NCBI GenBank assembly: GCA_034421575.1
Contig: DAOUKG010000035.1
Coordinates: forward strand, 1 to 64,000
From: VXLM01 sp034421575
GTDB lineage: Bacteria; Chloroflexota; Dehalococcoidia; Lucifugimonadales; VXLM01
Direction: 5' to 3'
Length of the DNA: 64,000 bases
Shown: positions 23,668 through 33,039 of the stretch, piece by piece
Layout of the letters: every line of letters begins with the position of its first letter
Numbering within the stretch: the first letter of the stretch is position 1
The notes under the pieces: generated by a model
The model's input: only the letters and a program-made list of their open reading frames with translations
What the model was told of the DNA's origin: nothing
Database searches by the model: none
Made by a program: the position numbers and the translations under genes

Positions 23668-25731
23668 CTACTCGATGGGCACTTTGTCGCCGTGCCAGGG
23701 GAAGGCGTAGCTGGGATTGTTGGAGAAGCGGTCGAGGCCGCATTCGAGACGGACGGAGGTCATCGGTGGAAGCTCGACGGTGAAGTGCTTGCCGTTGACA
23801 GTCGTCGACGCGCAGTCCGTCGTCTGGTCGGCGCGGGTGCGGAGGCCGGGGTTGATGCCGTCGTAGCTGTACGTCGTTTCGTCGAAGGACACGTCGGTGA
23901 ACGAGTGCTCGCCGAATGCGCCCGCCTGAACGATCAACGAACGGGTCTCGCAGGAGCTTGTGTTGACAAGCCGGATGGAGACCTTGTCTGCCGATAGTTC
24001 GTCGACGAGAGCGGAGACGTCGGCGGGGAGCCCCGGGCGACGCTCGCAGGCGTCGAAGTAGCGGACGGTGGCGCGGAGGATGCCTCCGTTGTACAGTGGC
24101 GCGGGCGATCCCATGGTGGTCTGGATGAGAGCCTTGACGATGACGGGGTTGGGAGGCCAGTTGTTGTCGTCGATGATCTCCTGGACGGTTCGCGTGTCGC
24201 GCTCCATAGCCTCGATGGAGCCGGCCACCTGCTCGTAGTCGGCAGCCATGGTCTGCACGGGCCAGTCGGGATTATTGCCGTCGTAGTACTGGAAGCGGGA
24301 GAACTCGGTGCGAGCGCCTCCACGGTCGCCTGTCAGGGGGATGTCGTTCCAGTCATCGCCGCCTCCGTTCATCCAGCGGTCGCGGACGCGGGTGATGGTG
24401 TCGTAGTCCCCTTCGGACATCGATGCGTGGTGCAGGTGCGTGAGATGTGGAGGACCGCCGCGGATGCTGAAATCGCCGTATGAGTCCCAGCCGTCCGCGC
24501 CATAGCTGGTGGGCACGACCATGCAGCGGCTCTCGGTCTCCGTCTCGATGGAGTTCTCCATGAGGACGCGGACCTGCGAACGCAGCAATTCGAGGTAGGA
24601 GTCGTCGCCGCCGCTGAGCAGGTGGGCGCACTCGGCGCCGATAATGAGGCCGAGGAAGAGGCGGTCGATGGCGCGCTCGCCGGTGCTCCAGCCGTGCAGG
24701 CCGCCCCACCACTGTCCGTCGCGGGCCTCGCCGACCACGCCGGTCGGACCCACGTTGTCGGGAATGATCCCGCCGTTGGCCTCGATGCGGTCGATCCAGC
24801 CCTGCACATAGTCGAGCACCCACTTCTTGTACTTCTCATCGCCTGTGTAGAGGTAGGCGTTCGTCACGAGCGCGGTGGCGCACAGGTTGCTCGGCTCGTC
24901 GCCCTGGAGCACCATCTCGTCGAAGATGTCGAGTATCTCCTCGCGCCGTGCCTCGTCCTCGTACCAGCGGGGTTCAAGCTCCTTGATTCTTGGATAGAGG
25001 AAGTGCGGGAGCAGAGGTTCCGTGCTGGGGTTGTCCTCCATCGTACCCCGGTGGCCGAAGTCTCCCAGCGACCTGCGGTCGAGCCAGTGGCGCACGAGGT
25101 GGACGTGGTCGGAGACGTTGCCGTCGGTGTGGACGATGCCCTTGTGCTTCCGGACTTCGGTCAGCGGACCTGCGCCGCCGTGCAGGGGCGACCTGAAAAC
25201 CTTGTGCTCGGGGTCCCAGTTGGGCGCGTCCGGGTCCTCGCCGATGTACATGGCGGCAAACTTGCGGGCGCGTTCGCGGTTCGAGGGATTCGTCGGGTCT
25301 GCCAGGCCGAAGTCGTAGAGCATCTGGTTGCCCTCGCCCATGTGGAACCAGTCGGCGTTGAAGGGGATGTCGAGGTTCCAATACTCGTTCCGAAGCTGCG
25401 GCATGTACATCGGGTGATTCGGGTCTTCGTCGGTGAGCTGCCGCTCCTCGCTGTAGAGCCACGTGATGGCGTCCCACTCGCGCTTGGCGATGTCGAGGAA
25501 GCGGCGCGGGCCGCCGAGGGCGTAGTAGATGCCTCGCATCGAACGGCTCTCGTAGGCGTCGTCCACGTCGAAGAAGTGGTAGACGCGCCCATCGGGCCTC
25601 GCGTACTTCTCCGTCGCCACATCACCGGCGTGGGCGATGATGTCGAAGAGGCGGCGCTGCAGGAGCGCCCAGTCGGGCGGGGGAGCGATCTTGGTTGCGG
25701 TGATGGTCGGTATTTTTTGTATAGTGCCCAT
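23668..25731 (-). CDS. Large uncharacterised protein, paralog A (putative alpha/alpha-barrel enzyme)
   Basis: A 687-residue protein with two clear paralogs here (28861-30825 and 31009-33000). Shared blocks in order: 'TITATK...PP.WALL' at the start; 'YYALGG' near 70; 'FHMGEG..LYDFGLADPT' near 130; 'KFAAMYIGEDPD' near 155; 'VFRSPLHGG'; 'NAYLYTGDEKYKKWVLDY'; 'NGGIIPDNVGPTG'; 'WWGGLHGW'; 'FSRFQYYDGNNPDWP'; 'YNGGILRATVRYFD'; and the end 'FSNNPSYAFPWHGD'. The repeated helical hairpins with Trp/Gly/Asp-rich loops resemble (alpha/alpha)6-barrel polysaccharide-active enzymes, followed by a beta-rich C-terminal domain; that is inference. No signal peptide, so it appears cytoplasmic. AGGGGG precedes the ATG by five bases. 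I do not recognise the family. Confidence 0.85.
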   Translation of the reverse strand: MGTIQKIPTITATKIAPPPDWALLQRRLFDIIAHAGDVATEKYARPDGRVYHFFDVDDAYESRSMRGIYYALGGPRRFLDIAKREWDAITWLYSEERQLTDEDPNHPMYMPQLRNEYWNLDIPFNADWFHMGEGNQMLYDFGLADPTNPSNRERARKFAAMYIGEDPDAPNWDPEHKVFRSPLHGGAGPLTEVRKHKGIVHTDGNVSDHVHLVRHWLDRRSLGDFGHRGTMEDNPSTEPLLPHFLYPRIKELEPRWYEDEARREEILDIFDEMVLQGDEPSNLCATALVTNAYLYTGDEKYKKWVLDYVQGWIDRIEANGGIIPDNVGPTGVVGEARDGQWWGGLHGWSTGERAIDRLFLGLIIGAECAHLLSGGDDSYLELLRSQVRVLMENSIETETESRCMVVPTSYGADGWDSYGDFSIRGGPPHLTHLHHASMSEGDYDTITRVRDRWMNGGGDDWNDIPLTGDRGGARTEFSRFQYYDGNNPDWPVQTMAADYEQVAGSIEAMERDTRTVQEIIDDNNWPPNPVIVKALIQTTMGSPAPLYNGGILRATVRYFDACERRPGLPADVSALVDELSADKVSIRLVNTSSCETRSLIVQAGAFGEHSFTDVSFDETTYSYDGINPGLRTRADQTTDCASTTVNGKHFTVELPPMTSVRLECGLDRFSNNPSYAFPWHGDKVPIE

Positions 25732-25771
25732 GTCTGCCCCCTTGATTTAAATCGTGGGATTGGTTCGGGTG

Positions 25772-25777
25772 ATTATA
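25772..25777 (-). promoter_or_regulatory. -10 box candidate for paralog A
   Basis: TATAAT on the minus strand, 41 bases before the ATG at 25731; no convincing -35. Confidence 0.35.
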
Positions 25778-25859
25778 GACGAAAACGGGGGGAAGGGGTT
25801 ACTCGAACGCGGGAAGCAATGGTCGTGATGAATAGGCGGGGTATCTTGTAGGACTAGGC

Positions 25860-26050
25860 ATTTTACCCTCACCCCAGCCCTCTCCCGCGAACGGGAGAGG
25901 GGGTAAGAGGGCCTTCGACAGACTCAGGCCGAACGTGGCTTTCTCGTGGTTGCACGGCAGTTACTGACACCTTTGCACGGCCCCGGGCGCGGGGCGTAAC
26001 GCTGCTCAGGGGGCGAACGGGTCTTCCCTGCAGACGTGTGTTGGGGAATC
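25860..26050. repeat. Composite repeat block
   Basis: Holds the CCCTC/GGGAG palindrome, the TTCGACAGACTCAGG module and a module running TCGTGGTTGCACGGCAGTTA, then CTGACACC, then a GC palindrome CCCCGGGCGCGGGG and CGTAACGCTGCTCAGG. The last module recurs near 39890-39950 and twice in 47319-47460. Confidence 0.55.
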
Positions 26051-26091
26051 GTCGGGGTGTGCGGGAGGCGGAGAGACACGCTAGAGGGCAT

Positions 26092-26940
26092 TCATACTTC
26101 CGTTGGCGCGCCGATACGCCTTCCGGCATACAGGAGATGGTTCGCCATCCCTAAAATGCTGGGGTCATCGGCAGTCCTCATGACGACATCCAGGGCCGCT
26201 TGATAGAGCGCTGGATCGCTGGTCGCCAATTCGGAGAGTGCCCGTTGGTTGTTCACTGCGATACCTTCTGCCGACAATAGGGCCAGCGTAGTGAAACCAT
26301 GCTGCTCGAAGAAGGGAGACACCTCTTCGGGCAGTACTCCAAAGCCATCCGTAAAGCGGCCGGGCACATCGTTAATGAACACCCCCTCTTTCAAAATTCG
26401 CTCGATGAAGTCCGGCTGAGCAAGGTGACGGCGCTCGTCCGGAATGTCCAGGGTGCGTCGCAGGAAGGCGTATCGAGGCATGAGCGCTACGAACGCGGTG
26501 CCATCAGCGCGAAGAACGCGATGCAGTTCTGCGGCGGCACGATCTCGGTCGCTTGGATCGGGAAGATGGTAGAACGGCCCCAGACTCAAAACTGCGTCAA
26601 ATGAGTTGTCGGGCCAATGCGATAGGTCGCGGGCATCGGCTTCAATGACCTCCTCAACCATTGTCTCCACCCCAGCTTGGCCGATCTTTGTACGAGCAAT
26701 GGAAAGAAGTTCAGGACACAGATCGGCGAGACTTACGTGATGGCCGCGCTGCGCCAGCCAGATTGCGTAGCGTCCAGGTCCACCGCCTATATCGAGCACC
26801 CGTGCGTGAGGCGGAAGGTGTGTGGCAAGCACCTGACAGGTAACTTCAAACTCTATCGCGCCATCGTCCGGGTTCTCGAGTCTTGCCCACTCTCGCTCAT
26901 TGATGCCGGCATAGTAGGCCCTGACGGGATCAGCGTTCAT
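26092..26940 (-). CDS. Class I SAM-dependent methyltransferase
   Basis: A 282-residue methyltransferase of the Methyltransf_11/25 type. Motif I 'VLDIGGGPGRYAIWLA' is near 48-63, the acidic post-I residue is in 'VSLADLCPE', 'ADARDLSHWPDNSFDAVLSLGPFYHL' forms motifs II-III near 105-130, and 'ELHRVLRADGTAFVALM' is motif IV. The ATG at 26940 has a strong GGGAGGAG eight bases upstream; an in-frame extension upstream is not coding-like. The acceptor substrate is unknown. It follows chrA on the same strand with a 115-base gap containing a palindrome. Confidence 0.88.
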   Translation of the reverse strand: MNADPVRAYYAGINEREWARLENPDDGAIEFEVTCQVLATHLPPHARVLDIGGGPGRYAIWLAQRGHHVSLADLCPELLSIARTKIGQAGVETMVEEVIEADARDLSHWPDNSFDAVLSLGPFYHLPDPSDRDRAAAELHRVLRADGTAFVALMPRYAFLRRTLDIPDERRHLAQPDFIERILKEGVFINDVPGRFTDGFGVLPEEVSPFFEQHGFTTLALLSAEGIAVNNQRALSELATSDPALYQAALDVVMRTADDPSILGMANHLLYAGRRIGAPTEV

Positions 26941-26992
26941 GGACTTTGCTCCTCCCTTGTTCTCAGAAGCGGTGGATTGCCGTCCGACCAAA

Positions 26993-27013
26993 GGGCAGGG
27001 TTGAAACCTGCCC
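26993..27013. repeat. GGGCAGG/CCTGCCC palindrome
   Basis: Arms GGGCAGG and CCTGCCC around GTTGAAA. Near-identical core to the palindrome at 5397-5419. It lies between chrA and the methyltransferase and could attenuate readthrough. Confidence 0.5.
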
Positions 27014-27055
27014 CTATCGGTCGCGACTGGCCCTTCATGGTGTGTCGAACTGGGA

Positions 27056-28276
27056 TCATAGCAGTGACAGGGTGGCGCCTCCCGCTGCGGAGAGGAGGAC
27101 GACGAGCCAGGGGGGCCATTTCCAGAATACGAGGAGGCCGAAGGCGGCGGCTCCGAGGGCCAGGTCTTCCCGTGAGGTGATGGCGGTTGTCCAGACGGGG
27201 TCGTAGAGGGCGGCGCCGACGAGGCCGACGACGGCGGCGTTGACTCCCATGAGCGCGGCGCGGAAGCTGGTGCGCGACCTGAGGCTGTCCCAGAACGGGA
27301 GGATGCCGATGACGAGAAGGAAGGACGGGAGGAAGATTGCGGCGAGGGCGAAGAGGCCGACCGTCCAACCGCCGTGGACTGTGCCAAGGTAGGCGGAGAA
27401 GGTGAGGAGGGGGCCGGGGACGGCCTGGGCAGCGCCGTATCCTGCTATGAACTGGTCTTTGGTAGCCCAGCCCTGTGGGACTACCTCGGCCTGGAGCAGC
27501 GGGAGGATGACGTGTCCGCCGCCGAATACCAGTGATCCGCTCCGGTAGAAGCCGTCGAAGATGTTCAGCCATTCGGTCTCGGCGACCTGCCGGATAATCG
27601 GAGTCCCGATAAGCAAGAGCAGGAATACAGCTAGGCACGTTAGGGCGAGCCAGCGACTAATGGAGACCTTTTGTGTAGTTGGATCGACTGAGTCGGTCTG
27701 GTCGTGGAGCAGCCGCCAGCCGACGAATCCCGCGATGGCGATGACGACGATGTTGGCGACGGGGTGGTCCCAGAACAGGAGCGCGATCCCAGAGATTACG
27801 GCTATTGTGGCGCGCTGCCTGTCTGGGGCGAGGTTCTTGGCCATTCCCCATAGGGCGAGGGCGACGACCGCGACGGCGACGGTCTTGAGGCCCCGCAGCC
27901 AGCCCTCGGTGACGAGGTCGTCGAACTCTGTGACTCCATAGGCGAAGAGGATGAGGAGAGCGGCGGAGGGTAGGGTGAAGCCCAGCCATGCGGCGATGCC
28001 CCCGAGTAACCCGCCGCGCGTGATGCCAACGGCGATGCCAAGCTGGCTGCTGGCGGGACCGGGGAGGAACTGGCAGAGGGCGACGAGGTCGGCGTAAGAG
28101 CGCTCGTCGAGCCACTTGCGGGCGACGACGTACTCTTCGCGGAAGTAGCCGAGGTGGGCGACCGGACCGCCGAAGGAGGTGAGGCCGAGTCTGAGGGCGA
28201 CTAGGAGGATTTCGATGAGACGACGGGGCGTGGCGAGTGTGGGGGAGGGCGGAGATTCCGGGCTTTCGGTGTTCAA
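27056..28276 (-). CDS. chrA: Chromate efflux transporter family (CHR)
   Basis: A 406-residue, two-repeat CHR membrane protein. The N-terminal half has 'LTSFGGPVAHLGYFREEYV' near 33-51 and 'ALCQFLPGPASSQLGIAVG'; the C-terminal half repeats this as 'VFGGGHVILPLLQAEVV' and 'GAAQAVPGPLLTFSAYLG'. These GGP/GGGH and PGP motifs define the family, which exports chromate in characterised cases. About ten to twelve membrane spans are visible. It begins with TTG (no nearby ATG) and lacks a clear ribosome binding site. No chrB regulator is nearby, and many long-chain CHR proteins have unproven substrates. Confidence 0.92.
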   Translation of the reverse strand: MNTESPESPPSPTLATPRRLIEILLVALRLGLTSFGGPVAHLGYFREEYVVARKWLDERSYADLVALCQFLPGPASSQLGIAVGITRGGLLGGIAAWLGFTLPSAALLILFAYGVTEFDDLVTEGWLRGLKTVAVAVVALALWGMAKNLAPDRQRATIAVISGIALLFWDHPVANIVVIAIAGFVGWRLLHDQTDSVDPTTQKVSISRWLALTCLAVFLLLLIGTPIIRQVAETEWLNIFDGFYRSGSLVFGGGHVILPLLQAEVVPQGWATKDQFIAGYGAAQAVPGPLLTFSAYLGTVHGGWTVGLFALAAIFLPSFLLVIGILPFWDSLRSRTSFRAALMGVNAAVVGLVGAALYDPVWTTAITSREDLALGAAAFGLLVFWKWPPWLVVLLSAAGGATLSLL

Positions 28277-28475
28277 GTTTCGCTAGTCGGTGGCATGTTT
28301 TCGAGATTATGGGGACCAATCCTGTTCAGGACGAGATTCCCACGACAGGAGGCTATTACAGAAGTCGCCGTGATGGAAGGCTCTAGGGAAGAGCACGAAT
28401 TCCGGGTGGATTTGCTGAGTGAGTAGGAATCAGATCACGAGGTCAGAGCATCTCTGTGTCGGAATTTCTTTGAAA

Positions 28476-28520
28476 AGTACGCCATTTTGCGCCATTCGAC
28501 GCCAATTTCGTTGTTATTGT
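28476..28520 (-). repeat. ACAATAAC plus three 10-bp iterons (second copy)
   Basis: On the minus strand: ACAATAAC, seven bases, then TTGGCGTCGA, ATGGCGCAAA and ATGGCGTACT. Same layout as at 11508 and 34733. Confidence 0.6.
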
Positions 28521-28769
28521 AAAGTTGCTGGGTCAAACGCTTCGGCTTGGTATAGTGGCCCGAGGAGGCGTCAACTCGCGCATTTCCCTAGAATTTGTAA
28601 CATTTTGTAACCCTCGGGACCGTCGCACCTGTTGAAGAAATTTCTCCCACTTGCAGTGTCGTACATGCGTTCGTGATTGTCAAATCGAGGGACTTTGGGG
28701 TCTCGGTAAGACCTGCGAGCTGTCGTTCGGGACAGTTCCGGAGGTGGATTGGCTTGCCAGAATAGGTCG

Positions 28770-28850
28770 CTGACCCTCACCCCAGCCCCCGCATCGAGTG
28801 CGGGGCAGGCTCTCTCCCACGACGGGAGAGGGGGCCAGACGGTGGTCTCC
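28770..28850. repeat. REP-type palindromes in the gap before paralog B
   Basis: CCCTCACCCCAGCC followed by CCCCGCATCGAGTGCGGGG and CTCTCCCACGACGGGAGAG, two nested hairpins. The rest of the 584-base gap (28277-28860) holds only the iterons and no supportable gene. Confidence 0.5.
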
Positions 28851-28860
28851 GAAATCGGAT

Positions 28861-30825
28861 CTAATACTGGAAGGGGACGGGAATCGTGTCGCCGTGCCAG
28901 GGGAAGGCGTAGCTCGGCTTGTTGGAGAAGCGATCAAGTCCTGCGTCGACTCTGCTCGAGGTTCCCGGAGGCAGATCGACGGTGAAGTGTTTGCCGTTGA
29001 CCTCGGTGGCCTGGAGGCCGTCGCCGGTGCTTGTCGTAACGGTGGTGAAGGTGTGCTCGCCGAAGGCCCCGGACTGGATGATTACGCTGCGGGACTCGTT
29101 GCGGTTAGTGTTGACGAGTTGGACGCCCACGCCATCGGCACGGAGCTGGTCGACGAGGACGGCCACGTCGGGCGGAAGGCCGGGTCTCATGCGGACGGGG
29201 TCGAAGTAGCGGACGGTGGCCCTCAGCAGGCCGCCGTGGTAGAGGTACTGCGGCGAGCCGAACATGACGTGGGTGAGAATCTTGGTGAAGACGGCGTTTC
29301 TTGGCTCCTGGTTGTCGCGGAGAATTTCAGGGACTGTACGATCGTCGTTCTCCATCGTGTGGTAGTTCTCCAGCGCCACCTGGTACTGGAGGGACAGGGT
29401 CTTCTCCGGCCAGTTTGGGTTCTTGCCGTCGTAGTACTGGAAGCGGCTGTACTCGCTGTCATGCTCCGCCCTTGCAGGGCCGAGGTTCTCTTCGTTCCAG
29501 TCGCGCATCTTGTCTCCATCCCGGACACGCAGGATGAGGTCATAGTCCTCCTGCGACATGGAGGCGTGGTAGAGGTGCGCCAGTTCGTAGAGACGCAGGT
29601 TGGTTGAGGAGGTGGCGTCCCACTTATCCTCCTCGACGTGGGCGTGTACCCAGCCGTCGGGAGTAGCGCGATTGGGCACGAGAAGCTGGCCGTTATCGTC
29701 GGTTATCGAGTTGTCGAGGAGAACGTTGATCTGCGAGCGCAGGAGCTCGAGGTAGGAGGCGTCCTGGGTCACGAGGTGGGCGCACTCCGCCGCGACGCCG
29801 AGCGAGTGGAAGATGTGGCTCCAGCCGACGTAGCTGTTCCAGCCGTAGAGGGTGCCCCACCAGACACCGTCGCGGTGCTCGCCCGGCTTGCCGGTAGGGC
29901 CGACGTTGTCGGGGATGATGCCGTTGTTCTGCTCAATGCGGTCCATCCACGCTTCCACGTAGTCGACTACCCACTGCTTGTACTTGTCGTCGCTGGTGTA
30001 GAGATAGGCGTTCGTCACAAGCCCGGTGGCGGCGAGATTCGCGGCAGAGTCGCCATTCAGGACGACTTGGTTGAAGATGGCTACGATCTCCCGCGCCTGC
30101 TTGGGGTCATCCCACCAGCCGGGTTTAAGTTCCTTGACGGCAGGGTAGAGCGACCCGCGCACGCCCATGGACTTGGCCTTCCAGCCGGGGGACGAGGCGT
30201 GGCCACCGTGCAGGTACGTCTTCACCATGTCGAGCGTGGCGTCGTGGAATGGACCGAGGCTGCCGTGCATGGGGGAGCGGATGATCTTATGGACAGGATC
30301 GTAGATGGGAGATTCGGGGTCTTCGCCGAGGAACATGTCGGCGAACCGTCGGGAACGGCGCACGTTCTCGGAGATCGTCGGATCGCCGAGGGCGAGGTCG
30401 TAGAAGGCCATGTTGCCCTCGCCCATGTGGTGCCACTCGGCGTCGCCGGGATGGACGATGCTGAAGTACTCGTTGTGGATGTTGTGCTTCAACCGCATCG
30501 GGTTCGCGCCATGGTGGTATTCCATGTTGTTGATGCGGTTGCCGTCGCGGTCGTCGAAGAGGCGCGTCGTGGCGTTCCAGTGCTTCAGGGCGAGGTCGAC
30601 GAGGCTCTCGTCTCCGCCCATGTTGTAGAGCAGACACCAGTTGTACGAGCGCTCGTAGTAGTCGTCGAGGTCGTCGGACCAGTACCACGCGCCGCTTCTC
30701 TCGGCGTACTTCGCGCTCATCATGTGCGCGCCCTTTTCCATGAGGGCGATGAGCTTCAATTCCAAGAGCGCCCACGAAGGGGGAGCGGCGACCCGGCTGG
30801 CTGTGATTGTCGGCATGTTAGTCAT
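28861..30825 (-). CDS. Large uncharacterised protein, paralog B
   Basis: A 654-residue paralog of A and C. Blocks shared with both: 'PTITASRVAAPPSWALLELKL' in the first 25 residues, 'DDYYERSYNWCLLYNMGG', 'WHHMGEGNMAFYDLALGDPT', 'RRSRRFADMFLGEDPES', 'IIRSPMHG', 'NAYLYTSDDKYKQWVVDYVE', 'NNGIIPDNVGPTGKPGEHRD', 'VWWGTLYGWN', 'YSRFQYYDGKNPNWP', 'GGLLRATVRYFDPVRMRPGL' and the end 'FSNKPSYAFPWHGDTIPVPF'. The conserved His/Glu in WHHMGEG and the Asp/Asn-rich IIPDN loop are candidates for a catalytic centre. No signal peptide. A GAGG lies six bases before the ATG. It follows paralog C on the same strand after a 183-base gap holding a REP palindrome, so it may share the PhyH-HEAT operon. Confidence 0.85.
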   Translation of the reverse strand: MTNMPTITASRVAAPPSWALLELKLIALMEKGAHMMSAKYAERSGAWYWSDDLDDYYERSYNWCLLYNMGGDESLVDLALKHWNATTRLFDDRDGNRINNMEYHHGANPMRLKHNIHNEYFSIVHPGDAEWHHMGEGNMAFYDLALGDPTISENVRRSRRFADMFLGEDPESPIYDPVHKIIRSPMHGSLGPFHDATLDMVKTYLHGGHASSPGWKAKSMGVRGSLYPAVKELKPGWWDDPKQAREIVAIFNQVVLNGDSAANLAATGLVTNAYLYTSDDKYKQWVVDYVEAWMDRIEQNNGIIPDNVGPTGKPGEHRDGVWWGTLYGWNSYVGWSHIFHSLGVAAECAHLVTQDASYLELLRSQINVLLDNSITDDNGQLLVPNRATPDGWVHAHVEEDKWDATSSTNLRLYELAHLYHASMSQEDYDLILRVRDGDKMRDWNEENLGPARAEHDSEYSRFQYYDGKNPNWPEKTLSLQYQVALENYHTMENDDRTVPEILRDNQEPRNAVFTKILTHVMFGSPQYLYHGGLLRATVRYFDPVRMRPGLPPDVAVLVDQLRADGVGVQLVNTNRNESRSVIIQSGAFGEHTFTTVTTSTGDGLQATEVNGKHFTVDLPPGTSSRVDAGLDRFSNKPSYAFPWHGDTIPVPFQY

Positions 30826-30915
30826 GGTGTACCTCGTTAATGGGAAGGCGGCCTCTGATTCGGTGGGGCAACTTATGCTATTACATGGTCAACATAGTTT
30901 TGATATTGCAAACAA

Positions 30916-30952
30916 CCCTCACCCTAGCCCTCTCCCACGACGGGAGAGGGGA
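30916..30952. repeat. REP-type palindrome
   Basis: CCCTCACCCTAGCC then CTCTCCCACGACGGGAGAG, between paralogs C and B. Confidence 0.5.
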
Positions 30953-31008
30953 TAAATCGCAATCTGTCCGATTTGCTATATTCAAGTTGACTGAGTACTT
31001 GGTGTTAG

Positions 31009-33000
31009 CTATTCGTGGAAGGGGATGGGGACGCTCTCGCCGTGCCATGGGAAGGCGTAGCTGGGCTTGTTGACGTAGCGGTTCATCCCAGCGTTTAGGC
31101 GGATGGCCGTTGACGGGGGAAGCTCTACGACGAAGGCCTTGCCGTGTACCTGCTGGACGGTGTCGCCGTCGTCGCCCTCCCGGTGGTAGGAGACCTCGGT
31201 GAAATCGTGCTCACCGAACGCGCCCGCCTGGACGATGACGCGGCGGGTCTCGCCGTGGTTCGTGTTCACGAGTTGGATGCCCGCGCCGTCCGGGCGGAGT
31301 TCGTCGACGAGGGCGGCGGTGTCGGCTGGGAGGCCGGCACGCCCACGGTCTTTGTCGTAGTACCGCACGGTCGCCCGCAGGAGGCCGCCGTTGTAGGTCG
31401 CCTGCGGGGTGCCCATGGTTACCTGGGTGAGGCCCTTGGTGAGGACGAGATGCTGGGGCATTTGATTTGTCGTGATGATGTCGTATGGCAGCCGATCGTC
31501 CTCCATCATCTCCTCGTACTTGGTTATGGCCTCGTTGTACTCGGCAGTGAGAATCTTCATCGGCCAGTCGGGGTTCTTGCCGTCGTAGTACTGGAAGCGG
31601 GAGAACTCGGTCTCACCGGAGTTCTTCTCGCCCAGCCGGTCGCCGACCTCGTTCCAGTCGCGGCGGACGTCCTGATCGCGGATGCTGGTGATGAACTCGT
31701 AGTCCTGTTGTTCCATCGAGGCGTGGTAGAGGTGCATCATTTCCTGTGCGCGCATGGGGCTAGGGCCCTGCATGACGCCGCGCGAGGGGATGCCGTCGTT
31801 CATGCCCCGTCCGACGGGGGGTGTGAGTATCCAGCCCTCCGGGCCGTAGCGGACGGGTGTGATGAGCTGGCCGTCGTCCTCGATCTTTGCCGCGTCGACA
31901 ATGACCTTGAGCTGCGAGCGCAGGAGGTCGAGGTACTCGTAGTCGCCCGTGAGCATCAGGGCGCACTCGACGGCGGTGTTGATGCCGTGGAACATGATGT
32001 TGTAGCCCTGGTAGTGGTTCCATCCGTACTGGCCACCCCAGAACACGCCCTCGCGTCCTCCGCCGATGACGCCGTCGTGGTCGACGTTGTCTGGGGTGAC
32101 GCCGCCGTTCTGCTTGGTACGGTCGATCCAGGCTTCGAGGTAGTCGAGGACCCACTGCTTGTACTTGTCGTCGCCGGTGTAGAGGTAGGCGTCAGTGACG
32201 AGGGCGGCAGCAGCGAGCGTGTTGGGAGTGTCGCGCTGGAGGACGAGCTTGTTGAAGAGATCGACGATGTAGTTCCGGCGTTGCGGGTTCTGGAACCAGT
32301 GGGCCTCGAGGTGCGGCACGATGGGGTAGAGACTTGCGCGAACGCCGTAGTAGTTGACCTCGCCGCCGAGGTAGCGGCCCGCGAGGAGCATGGTGTTTGC
32401 CCAGTGGACGTCGCCTTCGAGCACGGGACCCTGGCTTGACTGGAAGGGAGATCGGATTATCCGCTTGCTGGCGTCCCAGAGATCGGCCTCAGGGTCCTCG
32501 CCGATGTACATGCCCGCGAAGCGGCGGGAACGGCGAGCGTTCTCGGAGATCGTCGGGTCGGCGACGCCCATGTCGTACCATGCCATCAGGCCTTCGCCGA
32601 GGTGGTGCCACTCCATGGGGTGGTTCATGCCCCAGAACTCGTTGTGCTGGGCCGGGGTGAACTTCTTGGTGTGGTTGTTGTGGATGGGGCGATGGTTGAA
32701 GCTCTGGTCGCTGATGCGGTTCGTGGCGTTCCACTGCTGGAGGTGCAGATCGAGCATGTCGTCCGCACCGCCGAGCGCGTAGAAGAGGCCGAAGTTGTAG
32801 AACTGCTCGTACAGGTCGTCGAGGTCCTCGGCCAGCAGGGTTGCTCCCCCGCGTTCGGCATACTTGGAAGTGTATGTCCGCGCGCACTCCTCCATCAGCG
32901 AGAAGAGTTGCCGTTCCATGAGCGCCCATGCGGGAGGGGCGGTGACCTTGGTGGCCGTAATGGTCGTGCCGTTGGGTATTTCGACGGTTCGTGGGTGCAT
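31009..33000 (-). CDS. Large uncharacterised protein, paralog C
   Basis: A 663-residue member of the same family as A and B. 'TTITATKVTAPPAWALMERQL' opens it; then 'DDLYEQFYNFGLFYALGG', 'EWHHLGEGLMAWYDMGVADPT', 'ARRSRRFAGMYIGEDPEA', 'RIIRSPFQSSQGP', 'DAYLYTGDDKYKQWVLDYLE', 'NGGVTPDNVDHDGVIGG', 'VFWGGQYGWNHYQGYN', 'FSRFQYYDGKNPDWP', 'YNGGLLRATVRYYD' and 'YVNKPSYAFPWHGESVPIPF' at the end. Differences cluster between these blocks, as expected for related enzymes with different substrates. GGGGAGG precedes the ATG. It starts 39 bases after the PhyH-HEAT stop on the same strand, so the two are very likely cotranscribed. Confidence 0.85.
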   Translation of the reverse strand: MHPRTVEIPNGTTITATKVTAPPAWALMERQLFSLMEECARTYTSKYAERGGATLLAEDLDDLYEQFYNFGLFYALGGADDMLDLHLQQWNATNRISDQSFNHRPIHNNHTKKFTPAQHNEFWGMNHPMEWHHLGEGLMAWYDMGVADPTISENARRSRRFAGMYIGEDPEADLWDASKRIIRSPFQSSQGPVLEGDVHWANTMLLAGRYLGGEVNYYGVRASLYPIVPHLEAHWFQNPQRRNYIVDLFNKLVLQRDTPNTLAAAALVTDAYLYTGDDKYKQWVLDYLEAWIDRTKQNGGVTPDNVDHDGVIGGGREGVFWGGQYGWNHYQGYNIMFHGINTAVECALMLTGDYEYLDLLRSQLKVIVDAAKIEDDGQLITPVRYGPEGWILTPPVGRGMNDGIPSRGVMQGPSPMRAQEMMHLYHASMEQQDYEFITSIRDQDVRRDWNEVGDRLGEKNSGETEFSRFQYYDGKNPDWPMKILTAEYNEAITKYEEMMEDDRLPYDIITTNQMPQHLVLTKGLTQVTMGTPQATYNGGLLRATVRYYDKDRGRAGLPADTAALVDELRPDGAGIQLVNTNHGETRRVIVQAGAFGEHDFTEVSYHREGDDGDTVQQVHGKAFVVELPPSTAIRLNAGMNRYVNKPSYAFPWHGESVPIPFHE

Positions 33001-33039
33001 TTTGGGGCCTCCCCTCCAGGGGTTCGAGTAATTCAGTAT

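Noticed and set aside
24622..25851. Long plus-strand frame of 409 codons opposite paralog A (and similar ones opposite paralogs B and C)
   Set aside because: Its sequence is a valine/alanine/glutamate-rich antisense image of the real gene, a GC-skew artefact; the same shadow appears opposite all three paralogs.
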